Program-made: the position numbers and the translations under genes
Source of the DNA: Pseudomonadales bacterium
GTDB taxonomy: Bacteria; Pseudomonadota; Gammaproteobacteria; Pseudomonadales; Ketobacteraceae
Direction of reading: 5' to 3'
Assembly (NCBI GenBank): GCA_022361455.1
Contig: JAKSAW010000459.1
Span: 1-53,800 of the forward strand
Length of the DNA stretch: 53,800 nt
Shown: positions 27,257-35,481 of the stretch, piece after piece
Position numbering within the stretch: position 1 is the first letter of the stretch
Layout of the letters: every line of letters begins with the position of its first letter
Notes under the pieces: model-generated
The model's database searches: none
What the model was told of the DNA's origin: nothing
Seen by the model: only the letters and a program-made list of their open reading frames with translations

Positions 27257-28513
27257 ATGCCAAAAGAGCGAGATGACTCGAGCTTGCTATCGGCAAGTGA
27301 TCGGGCCATTTATCAATATCTTGATGAAATGCTTTGCGATCCAGATGAAGGGTCGGGGCAGCGCTCGTTCGAAGATTCCCCCAATGAAGCCTCTTTAGAC
27401 ACCGAGTTACCCGATGAGGGTGAGTCCAAACCTGAATCTCTTAGTGCGTCTACACCAGCATCGCGTGTCAATTCGTTGCCCGAACAGTTTGTCGATTCGA
27501 CATTGCCAAAGCCCGAAGCCGCTTTGCAACGGGCTGAAGAACCTCAGTCTAAGCCTTTCAAAATCAAAGAGAAAAATCAGCCGGCTATTTTAACAAGCAC
27601 GGAAACCTTGATTCCCGAGCAAGAGCCGGAGACTTTGCCTCGTGAGACGATGCTTGGCTTCGAAAAACCGATTGTTGTACAGCAACCGGCACCTGCTAAA
27701 GAAATTCAACAAACACCCATAGAAGCCAAAGAACAACAACTGGAGGCAGAAGCTACTAAAACCGCGACTACAGAAGAACCGGTTGTAGAAACTAAGACGG
27801 AAACACCGGCAGATACTCCTGTGGCAGAAGTGCCAATAGTAGCCACACCTACACAAGAGCCTATACAAGAAAAAGAAGCGGAAGCTAAGCCTCAGGTAGC
27901 GATAAAGCCAACCATAAAAACCTTCGACTCGGCTACCATCAAGCAATCCAGGTCCAAGGTTGAGCCGGACATAGATCCAAGCACTGTCATGGGAATTGTT
28001 GCCGATAAAGAAGGCCGACTACCACCCATGACACCCTGGGAAGAGCCTGAAAAGGAAATTCGACCCGAGTGGGCCGAAGGTCGTTTTGAATGCTTATTGT
28101 TTAAAGTAGCAGGATTAAAGTTGGCAGTACCGCTTGTGACTTTGGGCATGATCCATGAAATTGATCGTCGCTTTAATCTATTACCGGGTCAGTTGGACTG
28201 GTTTATTGGCATACTGCAAACCCAAGGCGGCAATATCAAAGTCATGGATACGGCGTTATGCGTTATGCCGGAAAAATATACCCCGGCATCTCGTGAAGGT
28301 CTTAATTATGTGATTACTCTGCATGGCTTTGAGTGGGGGATTGCCTGTCATGAGATTCTCCACTCAATTACCTTAGAGCCCGAGGATGTTAAGTGGCGCT
28401 CCAAGCGCGGTAAACGCCCCTGGTTAGCCGGCACAGTGGTAGATCAGATGTGCGCCTTAGTTGATACTGAAGGTTTTCACCACGTAATTAAACAAGCTGA
28501 AAAGCGGGATTAG
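27257..28513 (+). CDS. parP: ParP, CheW-domain array localisation protein
   Basis: A 418-residue protein. The first 270 residues are acidic, Pro/Glu/Thr-rich and probably disordered. The C-terminal part (about 277-412) is a CheW-like domain (FECLLFKVAGLKLAVPLVTLGMIHEI...). In Vibrio ParP couples ParC to CheA and receptors, protecting arrays from dissociation. Position after parC and before cheW supports the call. The long disordered region probably spans a gap between ParC and the array. Confidence 0.85.
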   Translation: MPKERDDSSLLSASDRAIYQYLDEMLCDPDEGSGQRSFEDSPNEASLDTELPDEGESKPESLSASTPASRVNSLPEQFVDSTLPKPEAALQRAEEPQSKPFKIKEKNQPAILTSTETLIPEQEPETLPRETMLGFEKPIVVQQPAPAKEIQQTPIEAKEQQLEAEATKTATTEEPVVETKTETPADTPVAEVPIVATPTQEPIQEKEAEAKPQVAIKPTIKTFDSATIKQSRSKVEPDIDPSTVMGIVADKEGRLPPMTPWEEPEKEIRPEWAEGRFECLLFKVAGLKLAVPLVTLGMIHEIDRRFNLLPGQLDWFIGILQTQGGNIKVMDTALCVMPEKYTPASREGLNYVITLHGFEWGIACHEILHSITLEPEDVKWRSKRGKRPWLAGTVVDQMCALVDTEGFHHVIKQAEKRD

Positions 28514-28732
28514 CCAGACTAATCATGCTCGCTTAATTACTGAGCAGGTCTCTGTTTTCTTTCCTGTCTAGACACTTCTATTTTTCAAACACTCTCCTGG
28601 CAAGCTACAAGTGGTGATCTATATTTAAACTAGGAAGAGTTTCTAAGTTGTTTTCGTGCATCAGAAATTTAGTCATTCCATCATCGAGTGAGCGGTAGTT
28701 TGCCAGCTCATTGAAATCAGAGGTGTTTTTAA

Positions 28733-29215
28733 ATGGGCCAGACCGCTCAGCAACAAGGTGGCGAAGATCCCGTCATCCAGTGGGTAACCTTTAAATTAGC
28801 GGGTGAAACCTACGGCATTAATGTAATGCAGGTACAAGAAGTATTACGTTATACGGAGATTGCTCCTGTACCTGGTGCATCTTCACACGTGCTTGGCATT
28901 ATTAACTTACGCGGTAGCGTGGTGACCGTGATCGATACCCGTTTGCGCTTTGGTTTAATGGCTGGAGAAGTGACCGACCACACTCGAATCGTGATTATCG
29001 AAACCGGTAGCCATGTGGTGGGTATCTTGGTCGATAGCGTGGCGGAAGTAGTCTACCTGCGCCAATCAGAAATCGATCACGCTCCAAATGTCGGTAATGA
29101 TGAAAGCTCTAAATACATTCAAGGCGTATGTAACAAGAATAATGAGCTATTGATTCTTGTGGACTTGGATAAACTGCTCACCGAAGAAGAGTGGGCGGAG
29201 TTGGAAGGTTTTTAA
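28733..29215 (+). CDS. cheW: Chemotaxis coupling protein CheW (copy 1)
   Basis: A 160-residue CheW with the two-subdomain beta-barrel fold. The motifs EVLRYTEIAPVPGA, VLGIINLRGSVVTVIDTR and LVDSVAEVVYL are clear. It links receptors to CheA. The protein ends in an acidic GF tail. It is separated from parP by 219 bases where I find no clear promoter or terminator, and from its near-twin by 153 bases holding a sigma-54-like site. Confidence 0.95.
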   Translation: MGQTAQQQGGEDPVIQWVTFKLAGETYGINVMQVQEVLRYTEIAPVPGASSHVLGIINLRGSVVTVIDTRLRFGLMAGEVTDHTRIVIIETGSHVVGILVDSVAEVVYLRQSEIDHAPNVGNDESSKYIQGVCNKNNELLILVDLDKLLTEEEWAELEGF

Positions 29216-29250
29216 CATAGCTTAAAAGCAGCTTAAAAAGTATGCATTTT

Positions 29251-29266
29251 TGGCATGGCGTATGCA
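29251..29266 (+). promoter_or_regulatory. Sigma-54-like promoter ahead of the second cheW
   Basis: TGGCATGGCGTATGCA has a perfect -24 box and exact GG-N10-GC spacing; the -12 box is ATGCA rather than TTGCA. It lies 103 bases before the second cheW, between the two copies. It suggests separate control of the second copy. Confidence 0.65.
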
Positions 29267-29368
29267 GTGATCTAGTTATTGCTGTCGGAATGCCAAAAAC
29301 TTGGCTTAACAATTGGAATCGGCAAGGCCAGATAATAATCAGGCTTAAATAGAATTTAGGAGCAGCAA

Positions 29369-29848
29369 ATGTCAACAGATCAGCAAGCCGGAGACGATTC
29401 GGTATTACAGTGGGGCACTTTTCGCCTCGATAGCGAATTGTATGGTGTTGATGTTATGCAGATTCGGGAAGTACTTCGTTATACCGAAATAACACCGGTA
29501 CCGGGTGCTCCCTATTACGTGTTGGGAATTATTAATCTGCGGGGTAATGTAGTGACCGTGATTGATACCCGTAAGCGATTTGGATTGCCTCCTGGCGATG
29601 TGGACAACAATACTCGTATTGTCATCGTAGAAGTGGATGCACAGGTTATTGGGATGTTGGTAGATAGTGTCGCGGAAGTGACTTATCTGCGCCAATCAGA
29701 AATTGAGATAACGCCCAGCGTTGGAAATGAAGAAACGTCTAAATTCATTTCTGGTGTGTGCAATAAGAATGATGAACTATTGATTTTAATTGAGTTAGAA
29801 AGGATGATCGACACCAATCCTGGTGGATTGGATGCTGTGGGCTTCTAA
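29369..29848 (+). CDS. Chemotaxis coupling protein CheW (copy 2)
   Basis: A 159-residue CheW paralogue of the gene just upstream, sharing long blocks (EVLRYTEI, VLGIINLRG, VVTVIDTR, LVDSVAEV, YLRQSEIE, GVCNKN). It differs most at the N-terminus and the C-terminal 20 residues. AGGAGC lies 7 bases before ATG 29369. It probably arose by tandem duplication. It could couple a different receptor set, or tune the CheW:CheA ratio. Confidence 0.94.
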   Translation: MSTDQQAGDDSVLQWGTFRLDSELYGVDVMQIREVLRYTEITPVPGAPYYVLGIINLRGNVVTVIDTRKRFGLPPGDVDNNTRIVIVEVDAQVIGMLVDSVAEVTYLRQSEIEITPSVGNEETSKFISGVCNKNDELLILIELERMIDTNPGGLDAVGF

Positions 29849-29885
29849 AGCCGCAGTCATTATTAACGATACGAGAGGTGACATT

Positions 29886-30305
29886 ATGAATATACCTGCA
29901 GAGTGGCTAGCTTACGGTGCTTTAGCTATTGTGTTTGGCGTCATGATTTCACTTCTGATGACTCAAAGAGCTTTGCGCCAGGCTTTATCGGAGCAGGAAA
30001 AACGTAATCAATCTTTAGAATCTAAAATTGATTCCCTCACACAACAGTTAGTCATGTTAAACAAAGGCACTTTGGGCATGGGCAAACGCTTAATGAAAAC
30101 CGAGAAGCGTTTAAACCAAACCATGGAACGCCAAGATTCCTTAGAGAATAAAGAATCTGAACAGCTTTCTTTCAAACAGGCGGCGAAGTTGTTTGAGCGT
30201 GGATTGGAAATGGATAATGTGATCGAAAAGGTCGGTATTACCCGTTCCGAGGCCAAGCTTCTAGACATGTTTCAACAAAAGCAGATTGCTGAGCTGGAAG
30301 AATAA
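29886..30305 (+). CDS. DUF2802 membrane-anchored coiled-coil protein
   Basis: A 139-residue protein: an N-terminal membrane helix (about residues 7-26), a coiled coil (about 30-85) and a C-terminal helix-turn-helix-like part (AAKLFERGLEMDNVIEKVGITRSEAKLLDMF). This matches the DUF2802 protein that follows cheW in Pseudomonas. Function is unknown. I chose ATG 29886 because AGAGGTGA precedes it; a longer frame from 29823 overlaps cheW without support. It is the last gene of the chemotaxis region. Confidence 0.82.
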   Translation: MNIPAEWLAYGALAIVFGVMISLLMTQRALRQALSEQEKRNQSLESKIDSLTQQLVMLNKGTLGMGKRLMKTEKRLNQTMERQDSLENKESEQLSFKQAAKLFERGLEMDNVIEKVGITRSEAKLLDMFQQKQIAELEE

Positions 30306-30619
30306 ACACTTAGCGAGCCTAAATTTCTTAACCTGCCAATTCGCCAAAAAAACGGCGCTTCAAACTTCTTAACATAAAACAAATCAATCGCTTAGGCTCT
30401 TTATTCATAGTCTTGCCGACTTTGATAACTACAAAATTGTTTATTTTTGTAAATGCCTGTCCCGCAATAAAAATTTCGGAAAATCAAAAATTTATTAAAT
30501 TATAAAAAGCAGCCGGAAACTCTAGCTCGGTATTTTCTTAGAGCGAATCGTTCCAAGGTTTCAGAGCCCGCAGCCCTATACTGATAATTACACGGTAGTT
30601 AGATAGTAGTGGTGTTGTA
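30306..30619. other. 314-base AT-rich intergenic gap
   Basis: No gene seen. It contains a long-range inverted repeat (GAGCCTAA at 30315-30322, TTAGGCTC at 30392-30399, then a T-rich stretch) that could end the chemotaxis transcript, with CGCC/GGCG arms between. A TATACT box near 30576 may be the -10 element for the next gene but lacks a well-spaced -35 box. Confidence 0.4.
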
Positions 30620-31072
30620 ATGAAGTTAGCTCAGAAGTTTTTAGCTAGTATTTGCCTAAGTTTAATGTGTGCAGTTTCTTGGGCAGAGGCTCCCCTAGTG
30701 ATAGATGGAGCAACCACCGTAGGGTTGGATAAAGCCAAGAATTTGTACGATGAAGGCGCGATATTTATAGATGTACGCGATCGACAAGCTTGGAGCCTAG
30801 GTCACATTGAAGGTGCTGTTCATTTGGATTTTAACGCCAATGAGTTTTCAGTGTTGTACTTGTCTGAAGACCTAGATCGTTCAACGCCTATCGTGTTTTA
30901 CACCAGTAGTGCATTAAACATTCGTAGCGCTATGGCAAGTTTCTTTGCCAGTAACTGGGGCTACAGCAATGTTTACTATTTCCGTGAAGGGTTTTATTCA
31001 TGGATGGCTGCAGATCTACCGGTTGAGCTGAAAATGGCTGGTCGATCCGAAGCGTTACCAAAAGTGAATTAA
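30620..31072 (+). CDS. Secreted rhodanese-fold protein lacking the catalytic Cys
   Basis: A 150-residue single-domain rhodanese homologue with an N-terminal signal peptide (residues 1-24, ending SWAEA). The family motifs IDVRDRQAWSLGHIEGAVHLD are present. The active-site loop, normally Cys-x4-Arg, reads Ser97-Ala-Leu-Asn-Ile-Arg102, so the sulfur-carrying Cys is replaced by Ser. I infer a non-catalytic periplasmic binding role. The two mature-region Cys one might expect are absent. It is convergent with the flhB-like gene. Confidence 0.85.
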   Translation: MKLAQKFLASICLSLMCAVSWAEAPLVIDGATTVGLDKAKNLYDEGAIFIDVRDRQAWSLGHIEGAVHLDFNANEFSVLYLSEDLDRSTPIVFYTSSALNIRSAMASFFASNWGYSNVYYFREGFYSWMAADLPVELKMAGRSEALPKVN

Positions 31073-31081
31073 CTGTAGAAC

Positions 31082-31471
31082 TTAATTGTTCTCATCCGAA
31101 TCAAACCCTAAACGTGGTGCTGATTCATCAGAAAGTTTTGTAGTGCCGATACTTGTAATATTGTTCTCCTCAGTTTTATTTTGACTTTGATCTTCAGGCG
31201 CCCATCCCCCGGGCGCCTTTCCTTTTAATATGTATACGAAAGCAATTATTTCAGCAATGGTGCGATATAATAGCTCCGGTATTTCATCTCCTACTTCTAA
31301 CAACGCTAAGGTTTCCACTAATTGCTCATTTTCATAAATGGGAACTTCATGCTCACGAGCAATCTCTAAAATCTCTTCGGCTAGTTCGCTGCTAGCGGAC
31401 GCACTGACAAATGGCGCTTTTTCTCCATCGTAGGTAAGGGCAACCGCTTTTGTGGGTTTGTTATTGCTCAT
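31082..31471 (-). CDS. Free-standing FlhB C-terminal domain protein (FlhB2-like)
   Basis: A 129-residue soluble protein. Residues about 5-85 match the part of FlhB after its NPTH cleavage site: NKPTKAVALTYDGEKAPFVSA... aligns with NPTHYAVALKYDPENMNAPILLA. The last 45 residues are an acidic, low-complexity tail. It begins almost exactly where FlhB self-cleaves. ATG 31471 is chosen because the longer TTG start would overlap the upstream gene. It follows the FliK-like gene by 13 bases, a pairing also seen in Pseudomonas. I infer a role in flagellar export switching. Confidence 0.85.
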   Translation of the reverse strand: MSNNKPTKAVALTYDGEKAPFVSASASSELAEEILEIAREHEVPIYENEQLVETLALLEVGDEIPELLYRTIAEIIAFVYILKGKAPGGWAPEDQSQNKTEENNITSIGTTKLSDESAPRLGFDSDENN

Positions 31472-31484
31472 CTTGATCGTTTGG

Positions 31485-33740
31485 TTAGGTTTCGATATCA
31501 ATTAAAGTTTGTTTAATTCCGGATTGATCTGTTGGTGGCGAACCTTCAAGACATTGGATTTCTTTCACATTAACACCCAGGTTCGATAGCTTTTCTCTCA
31601 GATCATCTAATTGCTGTTTCGAATGGCTGACGGTTGCTTTTTCTTCAGCCCAAAATGTAACGCTTGCGCTAATACCAATGAGCGTTATCTGACAATACAT
31701 AGGCCCAAGCCCCTCCAAGTCAAAGCCCATATGAACTACCCACTTCTTCTCTTTCCCTTGGCTTTCTTTGCTTTCATGACCTTCTAACTCTTCTTCCTGA
31801 ATCCGAAATTGAAACAGCGCAAGATCATTGCCATTAACCACAGGTAATTCAAAACTTAAGTTGGTTTGTGGTGGCCCACCGTCTTGCCGGGTAGATTCTG
31901 CCACGCTAGTTAGTTGGTGGAGATTGAGTCGAGAGGTCGCCTCTTTGGTGTGCTTTATTAATACGCTAATTAATGCATCAGCTAATGACTCTTTAGCCAA
32001 ACTTTGAGGTCTAATGGCTTGAGTTTGAATTAATGGCTTGCCTGGTAAGGGTGGTTGAATGATTAGATCAGTAATACTCTTTTGCTTTGCAGAGTCGTTA
32101 CTCGTCGAGCTGCTATTGTGGGCGACATTGGCGTTGCTAGCTTGCGTCGGCGTTTGGCTTGGAGTAGGACGTTGATAAACGGGGCTACCTGCTTTAGCGA
32201 GATTCGCGATGGCTGCATTGTCTTTAGCGATATTTTCTCTAGAAATATTGTCTCTTGCAATGTTTTCTCTTGCCAGGCTTTCAATCACTTTTTGTTCATT
32301 GACTTGTTTTGCTTTTGCATCAGGATTTGCTTGCAGTGCATTATCTAACTTTTGCGCTGCTTTAATTCCCTGGTTGTCAGCCATTGCTTGGGTTTTCTCA
32401 CCCTTAATGTTTTTTGCGTCAGCATTGAGAGCATTTTCTGGTGAGTTAGTTTTGGTTGTGGGGACATTATCTGAGGTTTTATTGGTGCTGCTAGCAGCAG
32501 GCGTTTCAGAGGCGGTTGATTTATTTTTAACGATACTTGTGTTGATCTGTTTCTCTAATGATTCCAGTTGTCGCTGCAGAGTAAGTAAATTTAACTTTAA
32601 ATCTGTAGACAAATTACTTTGGGCTATTAAGGCTTTAGATGAATCATTGGTTGTTACCGCTTGTGATTGTATCGCGATTTTCAACTGCTTAATTTGTTGT
32701 TTGATTTGCTGAATGAGTAGAGCAGGATTTGGGCCTTTTGCACTACCAGCAAGAATAGGCTTTGTCGCGGTGGGTTTTGTGGTTGCTAAGTCGGGATTTA
32801 ATAAGTTCTTTTCGAAAAAAACGCCGCTATTTTTAATGGCTTGCTTTAAACCTTCTGAATTGGTCACCATTTTTAAATTGGGTAAAGCTTGCATAAAGCG
32901 ATCGATAGCCGGTTTAAGGGCTTTGACATTAGGCGGTTCATTGCTGGCTATGGCTGCTTGTGATGTCGCGCTTATGGTTTGCGTTGTGTTGGTGGTTGCT
33001 AATTGCGTGTTATTGATTTGTGAATTAGCGTTTTTTACCAATGCTTGATTTGAAATCGCTTTTTGATTCGCAGTGCCAATAGTGTTCGGGTTTGCCACGT
33101 TTTGATTGGCTGTATTGGGGCCTGATGGGTTGGTATTTGAAGCGCTTGTGCTTGTATTGGCAGTACTTGAGCTAACTACCTGTGCATTAGATTGACGAAT
33201 AGCTTGTGCGATGCTCATCAACTTAGATAGCAGAAGTGCGTAGCTATTTTGTTGATTGACTTCTTGGCGTATGAAGTGTTGCAACACACCTTTTAAGTCA
33301 GGTGGTGCAATCTGCATTAGCTTTAAAGCTTGCCCTTGCAATTGCACTTTTAATTGTTGACCAACTTCTAGTTGCGCATTGGTTTGCACGCGTACCGCTA
33401 CCGGCTTTCCCAACGTGATTTGTTGAATGGCTTCTGCATCCAATTGAGTTGTGGGTGGAACGCTACTCGTAGAGGTTGAAGTCGTTTTAGTTTGAGTTTG
33501 ATTTAAGGTGATGATTGCCTCATAAAGCGCCTTTTGTGCTTGAGCATTGACAGCAATTGACTGAGCCTGGGCTTTTTGTTGGCTGGCATTGATAACTTCC
33601 GTGACCACCGCTCGCAGAATCGCACCATCACTCGATGAGCCTTGTTTTGTATTAATTTTGGCAGTAGCGTTTGCCTCGACATTATTGGATCGTGGTGGTG
33701 TGGAGCTATTAATTTTGTCAGAGGGAATATCTATGGGCAT
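31485..33740 (-). CDS. Second FliK-like hook-length control domain protein
   Basis: A 751-residue protein. About 600 residues are Ser/Thr/Asn/Gln/Ala-rich low complexity. The C-terminal part (about 625-735) has a Flg_hook-like pattern (LSFELPVVNGNDLALFQFRIQ...WVVHMGFDLEGLGPMYCQITLIGISASVTFW...LDDLREKLSNLGVNV). It is clearly distinct from fliK at 6017. It contains pentapeptide repeats (ARENI/ARDNI/SRENI/AKDNA). It is co-oriented with the FlhB-like gene, so the pair could be a FliK-FlhB accessory module. Confidence 0.85.
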   Translation of the reverse strand: MPIDIPSDKINSSTPPRSNNVEANATAKINTKQGSSSDGAILRAVVTEVINASQQKAQAQSIAVNAQAQKALYEAIITLNQTQTKTTSTSTSSVPPTTQLDAEAIQQITLGKPVAVRVQTNAQLEVGQQLKVQLQGQALKLMQIAPPDLKGVLQHFIRQEVNQQNSYALLLSKLMSIAQAIRQSNAQVVSSSTANTSTSASNTNPSGPNTANQNVANPNTIGTANQKAISNQALVKNANSQINNTQLATTNTTQTISATSQAAIASNEPPNVKALKPAIDRFMQALPNLKMVTNSEGLKQAIKNSGVFFEKNLLNPDLATTKPTATKPILAGSAKGPNPALLIQQIKQQIKQLKIAIQSQAVTTNDSSKALIAQSNLSTDLKLNLLTLQRQLESLEKQINTSIVKNKSTASETPAASSTNKTSDNVPTTKTNSPENALNADAKNIKGEKTQAMADNQGIKAAQKLDNALQANPDAKAKQVNEQKVIESLARENIARDNISRENIAKDNAAIANLAKAGSPVYQRPTPSQTPTQASNANVAHNSSSTSNDSAKQKSITDLIIQPPLPGKPLIQTQAIRPQSLAKESLADALISVLIKHTKEATSRLNLHQLTSVAESTRQDGGPPQTNLSFELPVVNGNDLALFQFRIQEEELEGHESKESQGKEKKWVVHMGFDLEGLGPMYCQITLIGISASVTFWAEEKATVSHSKQQLDDLREKLSNLGVNVKEIQCLEGSPPTDQSGIKQTLIDIET
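32217..32276 (-). repeat. Four 15-bp repeats inside the second fliK-like gene
   Basis: Four 15-bp units in a row encode the pentapeptides ARENI, ARDNI, SRENI, AKDNA in the fliK-like protein. The units differ by several bases, so the array is old rather than hypervariable, but copy number could differ between strains. Confidence 0.8.
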
Positions 33741-33790
33741 AGCTACTAGTATAGCGCTCCACCCGTATTATCGCTTTAGGTCTCTTAAAA

Positions 33791-34579
33791 TTAGGCTTTG
33801 AGGAGTGCGGCGATACAAACGATTAGAGACATCCCCAATAGAATCCATTTTAAAGTTGCGTGTTGAGCATTCACAGCAAATTTGACGCTAAGCTGAACGC
33901 CAATAATGGTGGCGACACCCATGATTAATCCCGGAATCCACATCACTTGGTCGCGAACGACAAACACAGCTAATGCAACTGTGCCGAAAACCAGGGTACA
34001 AACCATTTTTAAAGCATTTGCGCGTACTAGGTCATAGCGCAAGACGCCTGCCAGTGCCGCAATCAAAATGAACCCAACCCCTGCCTGTACAAATCCACCA
34101 TAGAGGCCGGCAACAAACAGCCAGGCTATGCCGGCGGGCTTTTCTGTTAAGGAAAGTGGGATTTCATGCTCAGCAGGAATAGCGCTGGGTTTTAGAATGA
34201 TTACGAGCGTCATGGCAATCATGGTAAAAATCAGCACTGGTTTTAAGATATCTACGGGCAGATAGGATGCAACGATTGATCCTGCTAAAGAGCCGATCAC
34301 CGTGGGTACTAAGATAGGGACAATGGCCTGAGTCGCTAGCTTGCCATGTTGGTTAAAGCCACGAACCGCTGCTACAGATTGTAAAAACACCCCAACCCGA
34401 TTGGTGCCGTTTGCCACGTCTGCAGGCATACCTAACAACATTAGTGCGGGTAAGGTAAATATCGAGCCGCCTCCTGCTAGGGTATTCACAAAGCCCGCAA
34501 TAATGCCGGATATAATTAGCGCCAGCAGTTCTATTAGGCCCAGTTGCAATGAACCGACTTCAATGACCCATAAATCCAA
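33791..34579 (-). CDS. TauE/SafE family membrane permease
   Basis: A 262-residue protein with about eight membrane helices. The signature GFVNTLAGGGSIFTLPALMLLGMPADVANGTNR near residues 30-62 is that of the TauE/SafE sulfite and organosulfonate exporter family. A second half-repeat (YGGFVQAGVGFILIAAL) is present. The substrate cannot be read from sequence. No good ATG exists; TTG 34579 gives full length. It is co-directional with the FliK-like gene 50 bases downstream, so it may share transcription by chance. The ccmA gene is divergent. Confidence 0.88.
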   Translation of the reverse strand: MDLWVIEVGSLQLGLIELLALIISGIIAGFVNTLAGGGSIFTLPALMLLGMPADVANGTNRVGVFLQSVAAVRGFNQHGKLATQAIVPILVPTVIGSLAGSIVASYLPVDILKPVLIFTMIAMTLVIILKPSAIPAEHEIPLSLTEKPAGIAWLFVAGLYGGFVQAGVGFILIAALAGVLRYDLVRANALKMVCTLVFGTVALAVFVVRDQVMWIPGLIMGVATIIGVQLSVKFAVNAQHATLKWILLGMSLIVCIAALLKA

Positions 34580-34734
34580 AAGGGGAAACCTCGCATCTGA
34601 AGGCGTATGATGTGTAACTAATTGAATTGACGAAGAACCTGTAAGTTCTGGCAGATCTTAGCGATAACCACAAAAGAGTGCAAATTACAGCACTCAATAC
34701 CGAACTCAATTAAGCACTAGTGTGTGTTTTGGAT

Positions 34735-34740
34735 TATAAT
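34735..34740 (+). promoter_or_regulatory. Candidate -10 box for the ccm operon
   Basis: A perfect TATAAT lies 37 bases before ccmA in the divergent tauE-ccmA gap. The best -35 candidate, TTAAGC, is 19 bases upstream and poor, so an activator may be needed, or the match is chance. Confidence 0.4.
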
Positions 34741-34776
34741 GCGGCGAAAATCAGTATCGCTAAGAGTGGGTAAAAC

Positions 34777-35481
34777 TTGCCAGTATCCCCAAATTCACTA
34801 TTAACAGCAGATTCCCTTTTCTGTGAACGCGACGATCGCGTTCTGTTTAGTGGACTTTCTTTTTCGGTCGAACCCGGCCAAATCCTGCAAATAGAAGGCC
34901 CTAACGGCAGCGGCAAAACGACTTTGATCAGAATTCTATGTGGACTATCCCAGGATTTTGAGGGCGATTTATTCTGGCGTGGCCAACCGATGTCGGAAGT
35001 CGCTAGCCAGTTTCGCCAGTCTTGTGTCTATTTTGGGCACAACACAGGGGTTAAGCTGGCGCTCACCGCCGAAGAGAACTTGCATTGGATGTCCCAGATC
35101 AAAGGCATTCAGGCAGACAAGCACAGCCTAAATGAGAATATTCAAAACCTATTGGATAAAGTCGGCTTGCGTGGTTTTGAAGATGTGCCGCTTTACACGC
35201 TATCGGCCGGTCAAAAGCGTCGCGTTGCTTTGGCGAGCTTGCTGCTGAAACCCATACCTCTATGGATCTTAGATGAGCCTTTCACTGCCATCGATAAGAA
35301 AGGTGTGGCGGAATTGGAGCAACTTATTATTGAGCAGGCCAACAATGGTGGCAGTGTTGTGTTAACTACACATCATGAACTGGCCATTAGTCCAGAGAAA
35401 TTAAAGACGTTGACACTTGGCTCGCAAGCGACTCAGAGCGAGGCAAGGATGGATCTAGAGCAGGAGGCAGCTGATGAATGA
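34777..35481 (+). CDS. ccmA: Cytochrome c maturation ABC ATPase CcmA
   Basis: A 234-residue ABC ATPase with Walker A GPNGSGKTT (residues 41-49), signature LSAGQKRRVALASLL, and Walker B LWILDEPFTAID. With CcmB it drives release of holo-CcmE from CcmCD. TTG 34777 is the only start giving the usual N-terminus; a GAGTGGG site lies upstream. It overlaps ccmB by 8 bases. It is slightly longer than the usual 205-215 residues, by an extended C-terminus. Confidence 0.94.
   Translation: MPVSPNSLLTADSLFCERDDRVLFSGLSFSVEPGQILQIEGPNGSGKTTLIRILCGLSQDFEGDLFWRGQPMSEVASQFRQSCVYFGHNTGVKLALTAEENLHWMSQIKGIQADKHSLNENIQNLLDKVGLRGFEDVPLYTLSAGQKRRVALASLLLKPIPLWILDEPFTAIDKKGVAELEQLIIEQANNGGSVVLTTHHELAISPEKLKTLTLGSQATQSEARMDLEQEAADE

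Noticed and set aside
32209..32712. 167-codon plus-strand frame opposite the second fliK-like gene
   Set aside because: Its hydrophobic, Cys-rich make-up is what antisense of Gln/Asn/Lys-rich sequence gives; the minus strand has the clear FliK C-terminal domain.
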